Below are positions 24,090-37,139 of a DNA stretch of 64,000 nt, piece by piece. The first letter of the stretch is position 1; each line of letters opens with the position of its first letter. This DNA is from Cacajao melanocephalus (taxonomy: Eukaryota; Chordata; Mammalia; Primates; Pitheciidae), in assembly GCA_963573385.1 (NCBI GenBank), contig CAUYLG010017831.1, positions 62,001 to 126,000 on the forward strand. Direction: 5' to 3'. Under the pieces are notes generated by a model. The model had not been told where the DNA came from and did no database searches. It worked only from the letters and a program-made list of their open reading frames with translations. Made by a program: the position numbers and the translations under genes.

Positions 24090-24180
24090 CCTCCCAGAGC
24101 CTCAGTTTCCTCATATGTAAACAGTGAGACAGTACCTGCATACAGGGTCCATGTGAAAATTATAAAGGGAAGCTTGAACA
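24090..24180 (+). repeat. MIR 3' fragment
   Basis: ctcagtttcctcatatgtaa followed by acagtgagacagtacctgc is the MIR core. It lies about 115 bp upstream of the exon 5 acceptor. Confidence 0.65.
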
Positions 24181-24539
24181 GAAGCTAGCACATTGCCTTG
24201 CCTAAGGTTTGTGCTTCTTCTTTCCTGATTTACCCATCTGACTTGAGATGTTGATGAATCCACCTCTGCAGTGTTAGGGAGCTCAGTCTGTACCATGTAC
24301 ATCTGGTGAGTTGTGCTGCAAATGCTGAGTTGTGTCTACCCACACACAGTCAGTCTCTTGGTAGCAGACAGGGCTACAGCCTTTGGTCCGTGTGGCAACC
24401 TTTAACTGTACCCAGCACTGCAAAGCACTGGGACAGTTTTTGAGAGTTATTTGCCAAATGGGAAGGAACATTCTTCTCTCTCTCTCTTTTTTTTTTTTTT
24501 GGTAGGAAAATGAGTGGACTTACAAGGCAGAGAAAGAAC

Positions 24540-24740
24540 ACTGAACTTTGTTCTGGAGAACAGGGCTCATTCAAACCCAGCCCAGAAACCTGGTAGCTAT
24601 GTCTTCACACTGGATTTCAGTTGCAATATTCTGACCTTGGCTAAACCATGCAGTCTCAGCCTCACCTTTTCTTTAAATTGGTATAAAAAATACCTGTTCT
24701 GGTCACCTCAGCAGGTTATGATGGGAATGGAGAGAGAGAA
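24540..24740 (+). repeat. MIR SINE
   Basis: actttgttctggagaacagg, then accttggctaaaccatgc and cagcctcaccttttctttaa with a following aaaaatacctg match MIR. Confidence 0.6.
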
Positions 24741-25416
24741 TTCATATATAAGCAAGTACCTTTAAAATAAACCCACTGTTATGACGTGATGCTTTCTGTC
24801 AAGCTGTTGTTGAAGCTCTTGCCTCAATCCCTCACCTAGCTGTGCTTTCTGTGCTCATTGCCCCTGGGACCTTCTTCCAGAAACAGAAGGCCACCTTGCT
24901 CCCCTACTTTCAACTTGAAACGCAGTGTGTCTTTGGGTGGGGTTGGAATGTAGAGTCAGTGGTGTTGTTGAATGGTGTGTTGGCCGTGGTCGAGGAGCTA
25001 CAGGAAGTGAGAAAATTCTAGAGGAAACTAGGGACTCTATAAAAATCTCAAACCCGAAATATTTAGGACAATAATATCTAGGGTCCTGTTCTTGCTGGAT
25101 TGTATGCACTGGAAAGAGATATTAGATTCCTGCAGAAAAGAGTTGTTATTGGCCTACTGAGCAAGCAAGAGTCTTGGGTAGAATTATAACAGCAATCCGA
25201 TTAAGGTCTTTCCTGTTCCTTAGATGCAACCAGTAATCCACTGGGGATAGGGGAGTGGTTCTCCTGCCCACGTTTGGAAACTCAAGCCCTTTTATGTCAG
25301 TGATGACTCATAGGTGACAGACATAGTAAGTGGTAAACATTGTGTCAATTTAGTTAATTACATAAAAATTAGTAATACAAATTCTAGATAACAGTAAAAC
25401 CCCCAAATTCCCAAGA

Positions 25417-25995
25417 TCATTTCAAGTTAAGTCTTTTTCTCTCGAGGTGGGCTTGCTTCAGGGAGGAAACTGGAGTCTGGGCAGTGGGACCAGCCCTTCC
25501 ACTCTCTACCCTCATCTGCTGTTCCTCCTTCTCCCCCAGGTTGCTAACCATGTTGGGGTCTCTCCAGAGCTGGGGTACAGGGAACCCAGAGGAGGAAGAG
25601 GACAGTTCTCGCTTGACTGGTGCTGTCATCAGATGGCTTTGTGCTCTCTGTGCCTGGCTGCATCCAAAGCTGATTCTTGGTCCCCTGAGGAACTTTTCTG
25701 GGTCCTTTGGAAATTCTCCTGTGGGGTCTCTCTGGTTGACTTGGGCTTGACTTGGGCAGTGTCTTTCCACCCCTCCCTGGTGACCTCCAGCCTCTTTCTC
25801 CTGAGGCCTCTCACTCTCTGGCAGAAATGTCTGGGGCAGGATCTTTTTAAACACAGCCTCAGGCAAACTTTGCGAAGGAGGTTCTGCGTGGGCCCCCAAG
25901 GCTAGGACCACAGCACCAACCAGCCTCTCTTCAGCGTTCTCAGGTGTGAGGTAGTCATTGATCCACAATGCTCTCAAATACAGGAAACATGTCAA
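25417..25995 (-). other. Open 192-codon stretch, unrecognised, probably not a gene
   Basis: This is the longest ATG-to-stop frame in the window. The product would be rich in Ser, Pro, Glu and Gln with no domain, signal or membrane segment I can recognise. It begins MTCFLYLRALWINDYLTPEN. I see no promoter, splice structure, poly-A tract or target-site duplications around it. The stretch is GC-richer than its surroundings, which alone makes long frames likelier. It lies in intron 4 in the same direction as NPSR1. I list it so it can be tested, and consider chance most likely. Confidence 0.2.
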
Positions 25996-27139
25996 GCTCT
26001 GTGAGTCATCGTGTGAAGCCCTCTCACTAGACTTAGTTTATGTAGACATTGAGTTACCTGTGATTAGGGCAGTTTGAAAAGTGAAAGAGAGACTGAGAAT
26101 AGTGTCAACATCTTCACTGGATGAGAGTCGTGGCCATATGGGCACAGACATAGGGGAGGGGTTGTAGTAGGTAGTCTAGACTGATAGCGTGAGCATCAGA
26201 GAAACAGAGTGGGCATACGTATGCAATACTGAAGGAGAAATGGCCTGGAGGTGGTCTGGAAAGGTAGGAAAATGTCTTCACCACCACCAGGCCATGAGGT
26301 ACCTAAGGAAGAAGGCTGAGGAGCATGCTGTTGAGATGTCTTAAGGAAATCGGCCACCTCAGGAGGCAGGAGGTGGAGGGAGCCTCCCGTTAGGAAGTTG
26401 ATGGTATAGGGGAGCTGGTTCCTAAAGGATAGAGAAAAACTGGGGGTAGAGAGAAGCAGTGGGAGTTCAGATCAGGAAAGAAGCAGGGTGGGGTTAATAG
26501 GGCAGGTGATGGTACTAGAGGGGATTCTTCTTGATGGTGAGGGTGTGAAGCCTGATGGGTTTCTATGGACCTGGGTGACATTAGTAGCTGACCCCTGTGC
26601 TCTTGTTCTTTCACTGGTTAGAATTCGAATGTCATCTCCTTCTGTAGGTCCCAGGGTACTGTTAAGGGCAACATGTAACTCCTGGGCCCCACCTGGGTTC
26701 CCACTTGATGGATATACTGCATTCACTTTTGTGAGGGATGTACAGGGAAACAGATTAAAGGAGTATAGCACCATGCTTTAGGATCTCCTCTACCAAGGTC
26801 TCCAAAGATGTTTCCCTAAAGGCCCACCAAGGTACAGGCTTGGAGCTGTTTTTCTCATACTGGAGCTGGGCTATGCTGGGAAAGCCCCACCCTCTTAGGC
26901 TGTGATGCAGCTGCCACAGCAGGGAGACTAGCGGCCTTCTAGGCAGCTGAGCCCATGTGCCATGAAGAGTGATTTCTCAGGGCTGAAGGATCCAGGACTG
27001 AAGAGATGAAATGCAGGTTTGCATATAAGGTGGACTGTGTCATGTTTCTCACCCGTGGAAAGTCAGACTCCCTCTTCCCTGTGCTCTTGTCCAGCTCTGC
27101 ACTTCTCTGCGGCTTAGCGTTCCCCTTTTCCATGTAACT

Positions 27140-28010
27140 TATTTACCTTTTTAAATAATCATATAAGTTACACACATTGATTAGAGAAATACTAGCAAAT
27201 AAAAATAAGTGAAAAGGAAAAAATTCCATAGTGGCACCATCTAGAGAAACAGTAAGTTTAAATTTTGATAATGCATGCATATTATACATATAATATACAT
27301 GCATATAATACATAGATTACACATTTAAAGATGAGATCATGATACAGATGCTACCTTGTAAACTAATTTTCCTCCGAAAAGCCTGTTATGACTATCTTTT
27401 CCTGTTAAGAAATATGAACTTGTATAAACGGCATTTTTTTTTTCGGGTAGTAAGATCGTTTCTTCAAATATAATTTTATCTTGAACCCAGTATAGAAATG
27501 TGTAGAAAGCTCAGGTATCCTCATCTCAAACTGAGACAGCCAGCAGCTCCCAGACCTGCTCTAGAGCAGGCCAGAAAAATGAGCCCTCTAGGGGTCAGTG
27601 TGGGAAGTGCAATTGGAAAAGCACTGATAAATGACATTTTTTCCAATCGTTACACTACATTTCAATTTTATCAATAGCCTATTATTATCTAAGTTGTTTC
27701 CCATTATTTTTCATTATAAATAATTTATATGCATCTATTTTCTCAGTTCTAGTTATTCCTTACGATAAACTCTTAGAAGATTTATAAACTTTTGACTAAT
27801 ACTGTTACATTTCCCTCAAAAGTGCCTGCAATGCATGGTTCTCCCTATAACTACAAAAGTACCCATTTCTTTATACGCTCCTAACACTTCGATAATTCTT
27901 CCTTTTAATCTTGTTATGTGGTTGGTAAAATTTTATATTCAAATGTTTAATCTTTAATTAATAGTCAAAAGGAACACTTCTATATATTTTCTATTCATTT
28001 TGTTTCTTTT
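27140..28010 (-). repeat. Old L1 fragment, antisense
   Basis: An AT-rich tract with aaaaaattccatagtggcac, gagatcatgatacagatgct and gtaaactaattttcc, in the order of an old L1 antisense segment similar to 11820-12215. Low identity. Confidence 0.4.
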
Positions 28011-28316
28011 TTAAAAATTTTTTTCTGACGAAGTCTCGCTCTGTTGCCCAGTCTAGAGGGCTGGAATACAGTTGTACAATCTCCACTCAACTGCAACCTC
28101 CGCCTTCCAAGTTCAAGTGATTCTCGTGTCTCAGCCTCCCGAGTAGCTGGGATTACAGTTGTGTGTCACCATGCCCAGCTAATTTTTGTATTTTTTGGTA
28201 GAGACTGGGTTTCGCTATGTTGGCCTGGATGATCTCAAACTCCTGACCTCAAGTGATCCACCCACCTCAGCCTCCTAAAGGGCTGGGATTGCAGGTGTGA
28301 GCCACAGCACTGAGTC
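28011..28316 (-). mobile_element. Alu SINE, antisense to +
   Basis: ctgacgaagtctcgctctgt opens it after a T-rich tail and gcaggtgtgagccacagca closes it. There is a small insertion near 28051-28062 (tagagggctgg) compared with the standard left arm. It sits inside an old antisense L1. Confidence 0.93.
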
Positions 28317-28319
28317 TCA

Positions 28320-28990
28320 TTTATGTTTCTTTATTTTTTGATAGTTTGTTCATGCCCTTTGCCCATTTACTCAATTAGAATGTTTTATTTCTTTGCCTGA
28401 CTTCTTTATAAAAAGGATATTGTTCTTGCCTGTGATATAAAAATATTTCCCATTTGTAATTTTGCTTTTTAAGTTTGATTATGGATATTTATTATTAATG
28501 TAAATAATTTAATTTTTTTCCTTGTTTCTGCTTTTGGTATGATTCCTGGAAAGGCCTTTTCCTCATTGAAATTGTGAAGGTGTTACCCAAATACTCTTTT
28601 ACTCTTTTTCTTTTTTTTTTTTTTTAATTGATACTTTCGTTGGGTTTGCAGTGGAGTCACATCCAGTCTTTTACTCCTTTTATGTTTAAAGTGCTTTTTT
28701 TTTCAATCCAACTAAAACTTACTTTGTTATTAGCCATGGTAGGTGGCGATCTAATCTTTTAAAAATGGCCAGACAGCTATTTCAACACCCTATACTGACT
28801 AATTCATTTTTGCCAACTGATTTGAAATTTCGTATGATTTATATGTGTTATTCTGGTTCTAGTATTATATTGTTTTAATTGTCAGAGTTTTATATTTTGT
28901 TTTAATATGACACTGCATATTTATCTTTATTATTTTGATATTTTTCTAATTATTCTCATATTCATTTTTGGTGAAGAGCTTTAAAGTTGT
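28320..28990 (-). repeat. Old L1 ORF2 fragment, antisense
   Basis: gccctttgcccatttactca, gcttttggtatgattcctgg, agccatggtaggtggcgatc and ggccagacagctatttcaac are antisense L1 ORF2 text in the right order. Confidence 0.65.
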
Positions 28991-30040
28991 CAACTTTTCT
29001 GGAGTTGCTGGCTAAGAAAAATACCGCTTTGGTAAATAGCAGTAAAAAATAAACAAAAGATGGCCTCCCCTCGGTTAAGTGGCCATTGCCTTGTGCCTGC
29101 ACAGCTGCGTTTGACTCTCTCCTGGCTTCTCCCTGCTCCATGACTCTCCACAGAGAGCCCTGCTACTCTCTGGGAAATCTCCTCTTTCTACGGCTTTCTC
29201 TTAGCTGAGTCGCATAAACCCCTAACCCTGCCTCTCACAGCTGCCGTTAAATTCTGACAAGCTGCAACGCTAACATGACTCCCGCGTTGTTTCCTGGAAC
29301 CTCTCGTGCCCCGTGCTCACCGGCTGCCCTCACCCTATAAACTTGTAAGGATCAGTTCATCCTCTACAAGGCCAGGGAATGCTCCCAGGGGCTGAATTAT
29401 ACATTGACTTCTGTGTTTAATCTGCTCCCTCGTGTTCTGGGAATTCTTTGAAGTTTCTGGTATTTGGATGGCTTCTTTCCTTGGCTCTCATTGCAGATGC
29501 AGGTCTCCCCGTTTTTACATTTCTTCAATGACTTTCGTGGGGACTGCCCAGAGGAAGGGAGCTGGCTAATGTCTGTTTCCAAACTTTCATCTTTCCCAGA
29601 AGCTATGGATGATGAGGATTTTCCAAGCATCCTATGTTGAGCCTCTCTTAATTTTGAAGTGAGGAAATAAGTTGTTTTACATCTTTAGAAAAGCACTATA
29701 ATATTGCTTCCTTTCTGATAATTTAGGACACTGTTCATGATATTACACAGTGTCTCCCAGAACTAGACATATTTTCCATGAGCAAACAGTTAATTTTTTA
29801 ACCCAGTGAATTTGGTGAAACGTAAACCATCACGTCACCCTCTTGGCTATGGGTCTCAAGTCCACCCCTCTGACAAGTTTCCTGGGACTTCCCTCATGCA
29901 ATTTCCTATATTTATTTTTCCTTCACTTCTATTTCTTCACCTTAAAATTCTTAGGTGTCAATGTTCTTTTGTCCACCACATTCAATCCTTTCTGAAGTCT
30001 GCTAGGCATAAATAAATAGATGCACAAATAAGTGTATCAC

Positions 30041-30336
<296 letters not shown>

Positions 30337-31169
30337 AAGTGTATCACAAATGCATGAATATAAACCAAAAATAAAGTTAGAAGGCCCTCCAACCATCTGA
30401 ATGAATTTCCTCCTCAGCTAAGGCTCTTTTAAAACGTAACCTGAGAGGCTGTTCCAGGCCATGCTGGGAAGTGAGGGTCAGGCATGTCTCATTATATCCC
30501 TCCAACATTAACAGCAACACAGACTTTAAGTCTGATGAGAAACATTTTACAACCTAATCTCTCACACTTGAAGCCTACAGCCTGAAAGTTTCCTCTGCAA
30601 ATAAGAAATACGGTCTCCACAATTCTTTATTTTAACTCAGACGTTTCTTTCTATTGATCCCAGATCTTTAGATAAACTTGACAAAATGTCAACCAGAAAA
30701 AAGTTAAATCTACCTATAATCTGGAAGCCTCACCCACCCCACCCCACCCTACCCAACCTGCCATTTTGGGCCAACCCTATGTATTTCTTAAATGTGTTTG
30801 ACTGAAGTCTCATGTCTCTCTAAAATGTGTAAAACCAAGCTGCACCCTGACCACCTTGGGCACATGTTCTTATGACCACCTGAGGGCTTTGTCAGGGGCC
30901 ATGGTCACTCATTTTTCGCTCAGAACAAATCTCTACTAATGTTTTACAGAGTTTGATGCTTCATTGACACATCTTTGCATACCTATGTCATGAAACGTCC
31001 TTCCTACCTCTCCTGCCTCATCCATTCCCTGCCTCCTCTGTCATAATAACTAGGGCTGCACAGTGCCCAGAAAACTTGGTACAAGTCTCAACCCTTCACA
31101 AAACAGACACATCAAATTACCAAGAAGAAACCTAGGAAACAAGTATATATTCTATTTGTTAAGTTAACT

Positions 31170-32460
31170 TCTAAACCACTGTGTTGAAGTACAATTGACA
31201 TATAAAAAGCTGTACATATTCAACACATACCACTTGATGTGTCTGGAAATATGTATATACTCATGTAACCATCATTACAAGCCATGCTATAAATGTATCC
31301 ATCACTTCCAAAGGCTTCTTCCTGTCCCCCTTTAGTCTTGTTTTGTTTAGTTTTTTCCTTTTGTAGTAAGAGCACTTAACGTAAGATTTACCTTGTTAGC
31401 AAATTCTTAAGACTACTATTTAATATTGTTACTCATATGTCTCATGCTGTACTGTAGACCTCTGGTACTTATTTAGCAGGATCAAAATAACTTAATTTTA
31501 ATTGCACACAATACATCAATATATTCTTCATGTAAAAATTACCACCTTGCATATAAGTTCCTGTGGTGGTCACTACCACTAGTCTAACTCCCATCCCTAG
31601 AAGTGAGGTCAAATGTCAAGTTGGTGTGTGTTTTTGCAGATGATTGTTAATTTTCCCTAGAGCTCTCTTTTGTGTGTTCTCTCTTTCTGCTCCTCTCTAT
31701 CTTTCTGTACATCGTATCTAGCATTTGTTTTGAGGTTTTGATTTTAATGGCATCATTGTGCATGGATTTTTGTGCATGTTGTTTTTGTCACTCAGCATAT
31801 AATGTGGATATGTTCATGTTGATGCGAATTACTTCCCATGGCTCTACCACTTCCACATTGAGAGGCAGGCTATATAGTATTTGAGGGCGCCAGAGCTAGA
31901 CCCAGACTGTATGGGTTCAAATCTTGCTCCTGCACTTACTGGCTGTGACCTTGGGCAAATTACTTTCACTCTTGGAACAGCAATTAACTGTAAAATGCAG
32001 ATAATAATAGAACCTACCTCAATGAGATGTTATGAATATTAAAATATTTAATATGTGTAAATCACTTAGAATCATGAATGACACCTAGTATGCAATCAAT
32101 AAACATAAGCTACTGAAACTTCTTCCATAGACTAGTTAACCACTCCTCCACTGAGAGACACCAAGGCTAGCAATGAATTCCTGCTATTCTAGGCAATGCC
32201 ACAATATACGTCACATATGTATACATGCATACATGTAGGTGTCTCTCCAGAGCAGATACCAAGAAGTCATGTCAAAGCACTGCACATTTTATATTTCAAT
32301 AAAAGGTGTTTACTTATACCCCTGTCAATAATAAATGAAATTACCATATTTCACCCCACTTCTTGCAGATCCTTGATGATGTTAATTATATTTATCTTAA
32401 AATTCTATTAAATTTGCTTCCCTAGATGCAAATTCTGTGGAATGATCTTTTAAGTGTATT
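31170..32460 (-). repeat. Old L1 3' half, antisense, with MIR inside
   Basis: gaagtacaattgacatataa and cctgtccccctttagtc are from the 3' region. gagcagataccaagaagtca, followed by gcacattttatatttcaata, is from ORF2. The MIR at 31880-32115 interrupts it. Confidence 0.6.
31880..32115 (+). repeat. MIR SINE, near full length
   Basis: agactgtatgggttcaaatc, ctggctgtgaccttgggcaa, gagatgttatgaatattaaa and acctagtatgcaatcaata give the complete MIR series. Confidence 0.88.
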
Positions 32461-33448
32461 ATCTGTTTTCTACAGTTTGGATTTTGTCACTTTTTCAATG
32501 TTTGATTGCACCTCATTTTTGTGGTCAAGATTCTTGTTAGGTTCTTTATCAGTTTTCAAAGTTATCTGGAGGAAGGGGAGTACAGATTGTTAAACACTGG
32601 CTTCTTAGTTGCCTTCAGGGTGTATGGGGGAGAGTGGGCTCTGACTGTGGGCAGAGCAGTGGGCAGCTAGTCTTGTGAATATGTACTGGCCCTTCCTCTA
32701 GGGCATTAGTGCTCCCCAGGGCCCCACTCTGCATCTTCAAACCCAGGGAAGCTTGCTATGGTTAATCCTCTGTATTGTACTTCAGGAATCACCGTGTCAG
32801 TTGCTTTGGGTCCTCTCCTGCACTCCACATTTATGCAGCCTGTTAAGGAAGTGCTCTTGAGAATTCTCCCATCCCACTTAAGCATCATCTGGGGTTAGTG
32901 TGGGCTGTGTGGTCTCAGCCTTGCCTCCAGCCTATCTGCTTCCTTTTCTTAGGGATCCCTCACTATTTCTGGATCAGGGAGAGTTTCCTTTCCCCCCACC
33001 CCAATATGATTATCAATTAAAAATATCTTTCCGATCCTTTCTATGGTTTTGGATAAGTGCAAGGTGATTGTTTCTGGAAAATGAGAAGTTAGTGTGGGAG
33101 AGTTCATTTCTTTGGACAGGTAAGCATGTCAACACTACTCTAGAAGAAAAAGATGGAAGCATCGGTGTCAAGGTGAATGGTCACAAAGTGGGTCAGCCAT
33201 CTACCTTCTTTAGTGGCTCTGGGCTGTCCATGGGAACCATCAGAATTTTCCCAGGCATCTAAGTTTTCTTTTGTACATCTTTTTGGACAATCAGACCTAT
33301 GAAATGAGGAAAGAGGTAGAAGAGGAAAAGGACGAGAAGGAAAGAAGAGGGAGATCACTACTATTAAGAGTTACATATTAGTGAAAATGATCCTACCCTC
33401 ACTCAAGGATGATTCTTTATGAAAGAGCACCTGGTTAAGCCAGCTCAC

Positions 33449-33542
33449 CTCCTTGAAGGAACTTCATGGGGTAGACGATGGCGTGGTACCTGTCTATGCT
33501 GAGGGACACCAGGACGTAGGTAGAGGCGTAGAGCAGCACAAC
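33449..33542 (-). CDS. NPSR1: NPSR1 exon 4 (TM3, DRY motif, ICL2)
   Basis: The exon is 94 bp, starts on a codon boundary at Val129 and ends with the first base of Glu160. It encodes VVLLYASTYVLVSLSIDRYH followed by AIVYPMKFLQG. This is most of TM3, the DRY G-protein-coupling motif (residues 145-147), and intracellular loop 2. I see no difference from human in this exon. The acceptor is ttctttag and the donor gtgagc. A class I ERV LTR lies a few hundred bases upstream in intron 3 on the opposite strand. Confidence 0.97.
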
Positions 33543-33779
33543 CTAAAGAAAGAAATGAGAAGAGGCTCGTGACTTCAGAGAGGTGAGGGAACACACAGAA
33601 TGGAAAGAATAGCGCCTTGTGTTATTTAGAAACCTGAGAAGTGAACCAAAGAAAGGGCGAGGGTTGGGTTAGGGAGAGAAATAAATGAATCTCTGATATA
33701 AACGAGAGACAGAGAAATACTGGGTAGAAGAGGGCAGTTCCCCAGCAAAGACCCCACCTTCAAGCCTGGAAACCAGTGG

Positions 33780-34260
33780 CCCTAAATGAGAAAAGGCATT
33801 CCTGTTTTCGTGTCCAAAACATTGTCTTTTGGCCAGCCACATGCCCCTATCCTGTACCCATATAAACCCCAAACCCCAGGCTCCAGGAGGAAATGAGCAG
33901 ATGAATGGCAGAATGGTGTGGCAGAGAAGGAGAGAAGAGAAGGAGAGTCTGAATGCCAAGAGGAGTTCAACTTGGGACCACCAGAGAGGAGATTGGCCGA
34001 TGGATGGCCAAATTCCAGGGGAAGATCATCTTCTTTCTCCATCCCCCTTCTAATACCCCATCACTGAGAATTATCTCCACCACTCAATAAAGCTCCTGCA
34101 TTCATCCTTCAAGTCCATGTGTGACCTGACTTTTCCTGGACTGTGGACAAGGACCTGGGTACCAAGGGGGCACTGAGCTGGTTAGTGCTTAAGCCATCTG
34201 CAGATGGCAGAGCTAAAACAGCACTGTAATACAGGAGCTTTAAGAGTCACAGGTACCCAC
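33780..34260 (+). mobile_element. Class I ERV LTR (approximate bounds)
   Basis: A promoter-like catataaaccccaaacccc at about 33860-33878 is followed some 220 bp later by cactcaataaagctcctgc (signal AATAAA near 34085) and tgacctgacttttcctgga. This R/U5 arrangement fits an ERV1-class LTR on the + strand. It is antisense to NPSR1, about 240 bp upstream of exon 4. I am unsure of the family and of both ends. Only the LTR-like part is described; I see no recognisable viral coding region next to it. Confidence 0.7.
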
Positions 34261-35329
34261 TCCAGACACTACTATGGAGCCAAAGTCCAAAGCATTTGCC
34301 CTGGCTCCTGTACCTGCCCTTCTGCGTGATCCCCCTCCTATAAGGGTTTTGAGCTTCAGGCAGCCAAACAGAGAACTATACCCCTGTCCCACATCCTGTG
34401 ATGGATGGGCCAGGGAACCCTCCTGTTTCATCTCCACACCAGGAAGGAGATTTTGGTTCCTGGTGCTAGAATTTGCACTGTTGGCCATGATGAGTGAGAA
34501 ATGCTTCCAGTTCTTTCTTGCTCACTCAGTCCCTTGGCCTCTTGGAAACTATATATCAGGATCAGTCCTTCTTGACATTTTCATGGTACATTTGTTTGTA
34601 ATTGACTTTTAAAGCTAAGCTAATTTTCCCTGCCACAATTGACATTCCAGAATAATTAGAAAAAAAGTTCATTTGCCTTTTATCAGCAGGAGTCAAGAGA
34701 TGACAGAAAGGTTCCAGTTTTAGGGAACTTATGTGCGATGTTGAATAATTTATCATCATTACCATTGACACCATCTGAGAGCTCCCCCTTTTCACCCTCT
34801 TCATTAGGCTCAGGCTCTGTGTCTCCTCTTCCTTTCCACTCTCTCTTTTATTAACTTTACCCACACCTCTTAATTATCCGTGTATATCTTTTTTTTTGGC
34901 ATACTTAGCAGAAAAAGAAATTGGGATTTAAGAAGTTAATTTATCTTATGTGAAGACCATATTTAGAATGTAATTAAATGAAATATAGTTGAAGGGATGA
35001 TCGAGGTGTAATTTTTTTCAGATAACTTGGAGCCTTATTTCTACCAAGAGTCCAGCTGTATTTCTGCTTTGTAACATTAGGATGAAATCTAGAGGGGGTA
35101 GGAGAGTAACTTGTATACTGAAGTCTAACGGTGAGTATTTATTTCACTTTCTTCTTGATAATTACCTTTGTTTCTGAATTCGTGCCTTTTTGTTCTTTCT
35201 CTGGATCAGACAAATAACAATCAAGTACACTGTTGTTCTTTATTATTTCCACAAATGCATCTCAGCATGAATGTTGTGAAAGACACCATAGGGAGGAGTT
35301 TCTGAGGAATGATTAGAAATTGAAGGCTC

Positions 35330-35686
35330 ATAAGAATGAATGAGATCATGTCCTTTGCAGGGACGTGGATGGACATGGATGGAGGACATTATCTTCAGCA
35401 AACTAACAGAGAAATAGAAAATGAAATAATGCATGTTCTTACATATAAGTGGAGGCTAAATGATTAGAACACATGGACAGATAGAGGGGAACAACACACA
35501 CTAGGGCCTATAGGAGGATAGAGGGTAGGAGGAAGGAGAGGATCATGAAAAATAACTAACGGGTATGAAGCTTATTACCTAGGTGATGAAATAATTTGTG
35601 CAACAAACCCCTATGACATAAGTTTACCTGTATAACAAACCTGTACATTACCCTGGAATTAAAAGTTAGAAAAAAAGGTTAAAAAA
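35330..35686 (+). mobile_element. L1 3' end with target-site duplications
   Basis: A 5'-truncated primate-type L1 3' end: gatcatgtcctttgcaggga, agtggaggctaaatgattag, and ataacaaacctgtacattac, then an A-rich tail. Flanked by AGAAATTGAAGGCTC at 35315-35329 and 35687-35701, a perfect 15-bp target-site duplication. Confidence 0.95.
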
Positions 35687-36059
35687 AGAAATTGAAGGCT
35701 CCCCTGAAAACTACAAGAAAAAATTGTCCTCTTGGGAAAAAGTGATAAATAGAGAAAGAGAAAATGGATGACTAAGTTTAAGAAAACAAAAATCAAACAA
35801 TTGTCTACTTAGACAAAACTGGGGTTTCTACATATGATCCATGAATTTACAACTATTAAGGCTGCTACACACAGAGGAGGAGAAGGATGAAAAAGAAGGC
35901 ATGCAATGGTGGAACCTGTGGGGTGGAACATCATGGTTGAGAAGGTTATAAGCATCTTGGGCCTCTGCAGCTGCCTTGAGGGAAGAGAGAGGCACAGTTC
36001 AGCATCTGGAGCAGGAGGAAGAGTCACAAACAAGAGTGTCCAGAAGAGCAGTCAATGTT

Positions 36060-36671
36060 GATAAAAAGATGCCAACTTCGAGATACAATCCAAAAGAGTA
36101 TTTAATTTCAGAGATTAACCATCTTCAGGCATTTAGGCAGGGTAAAAAAAATTAAAGGTTACCTAAAAGAAATGCATCTTAAATTATCATGCCTCTTTTC
36201 CACAAGAATAAATGCCAGAAAACAGTATAATAACATGTTCAGAGTTTTGAAAAAAAATTGTGATCTGAGATCTTTGTAAACATCATTTCTGTGCCAAGGC
36301 ACAGAACAATTTTCTCAGATATATAAGAAAGAAGAAAATATAACATCATATACTCTTCCTGGTATACTTCAGCTAATTGAGAATTGAATCAAAATTAAGA
36401 ATTCAAGAAGAGGAAAGAGGATAGAATAATAACAACTATGGTAAGCAATGAAGTTAGAAATACATGAAATGCTTACAAAATAATTATAAATGTGATTATG
36501 GAACATTTCAGGAAAATCTTTAGGGAGTTGAGTGAAGGGACAGAGTAAAAAGAAAGACATTATGTTCAATTTTGTTATGTATTTTGGGTATCCCTTTTGT
36601 TTTTTACCTTCATAGGGATATATTAAAGCTAAAAGTTTAAAGTAAGCTATGATAGAGTAAAATGGAGAAAT
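36060..36671 (+). repeat. Old L1 fragment, sense
   Basis: aaagaaatgcatcttaaatt, aaatgccagaaaacagtata and gaattcaagaagaggaaaga follow the old L1 ORF1/ORF2 boundary series. It appears to continue beyond the LTR at 36672-37137 into 37140-37970. Confidence 0.5.
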
Positions 36672-37137
36672 TTTAATTAGTTTCCTATGGTGGCTATAAC
36701 AAATTAACTACAAACTTGGTGGCTTAAAACAACATAAATATATTCTCATACAGCTCTGGAGACCAGAAGTCCAAAATCAGTTCTACTGGGCAAAGATAAA
36801 AGTTTGGCAAGGCTATGATTCCTCCGGAGACTCTAGGGAGAATCTGTCCCTTGCCTCTTCCGGCTTCAGGTGACTGCCAGGAGTCTTTGGCATGTGGCCA
36901 AATCAGCCCAAGCTCTGCCTTTTTCTCTTCTATGTGTCACATCCCCTTCTACCTTCCCCTTATGATTGCATTTGGGACTCTCTGGGATAAACCAGGATAA
37001 TCTCCCTGTTTTAAGATTACTAACCGAATTACATTTGCAAAGTTCCCTTTTCTTATATAAGGTAACATCACAGGTTCCAGGGATTAGGATATGGATTTTG
37101 TGGTGGGGGAATAGGGGGCTTTTTTAAGCCTAACATA
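36672..37137 (-). mobile_element. MaLR (MLT1-like) LTR, antisense
   Basis: The + strand starts ttagtttcctatggtggct and continues acttggtggcttaaaacaac, agctctggagaccagaagtc, ataatctccctgttttaag, ccagggattaggatatgg. This is the reverse complement of an MLT1-type LTR, inserted in an old L1. Confidence 0.75.
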
Positions 37138-37139
37138 AT

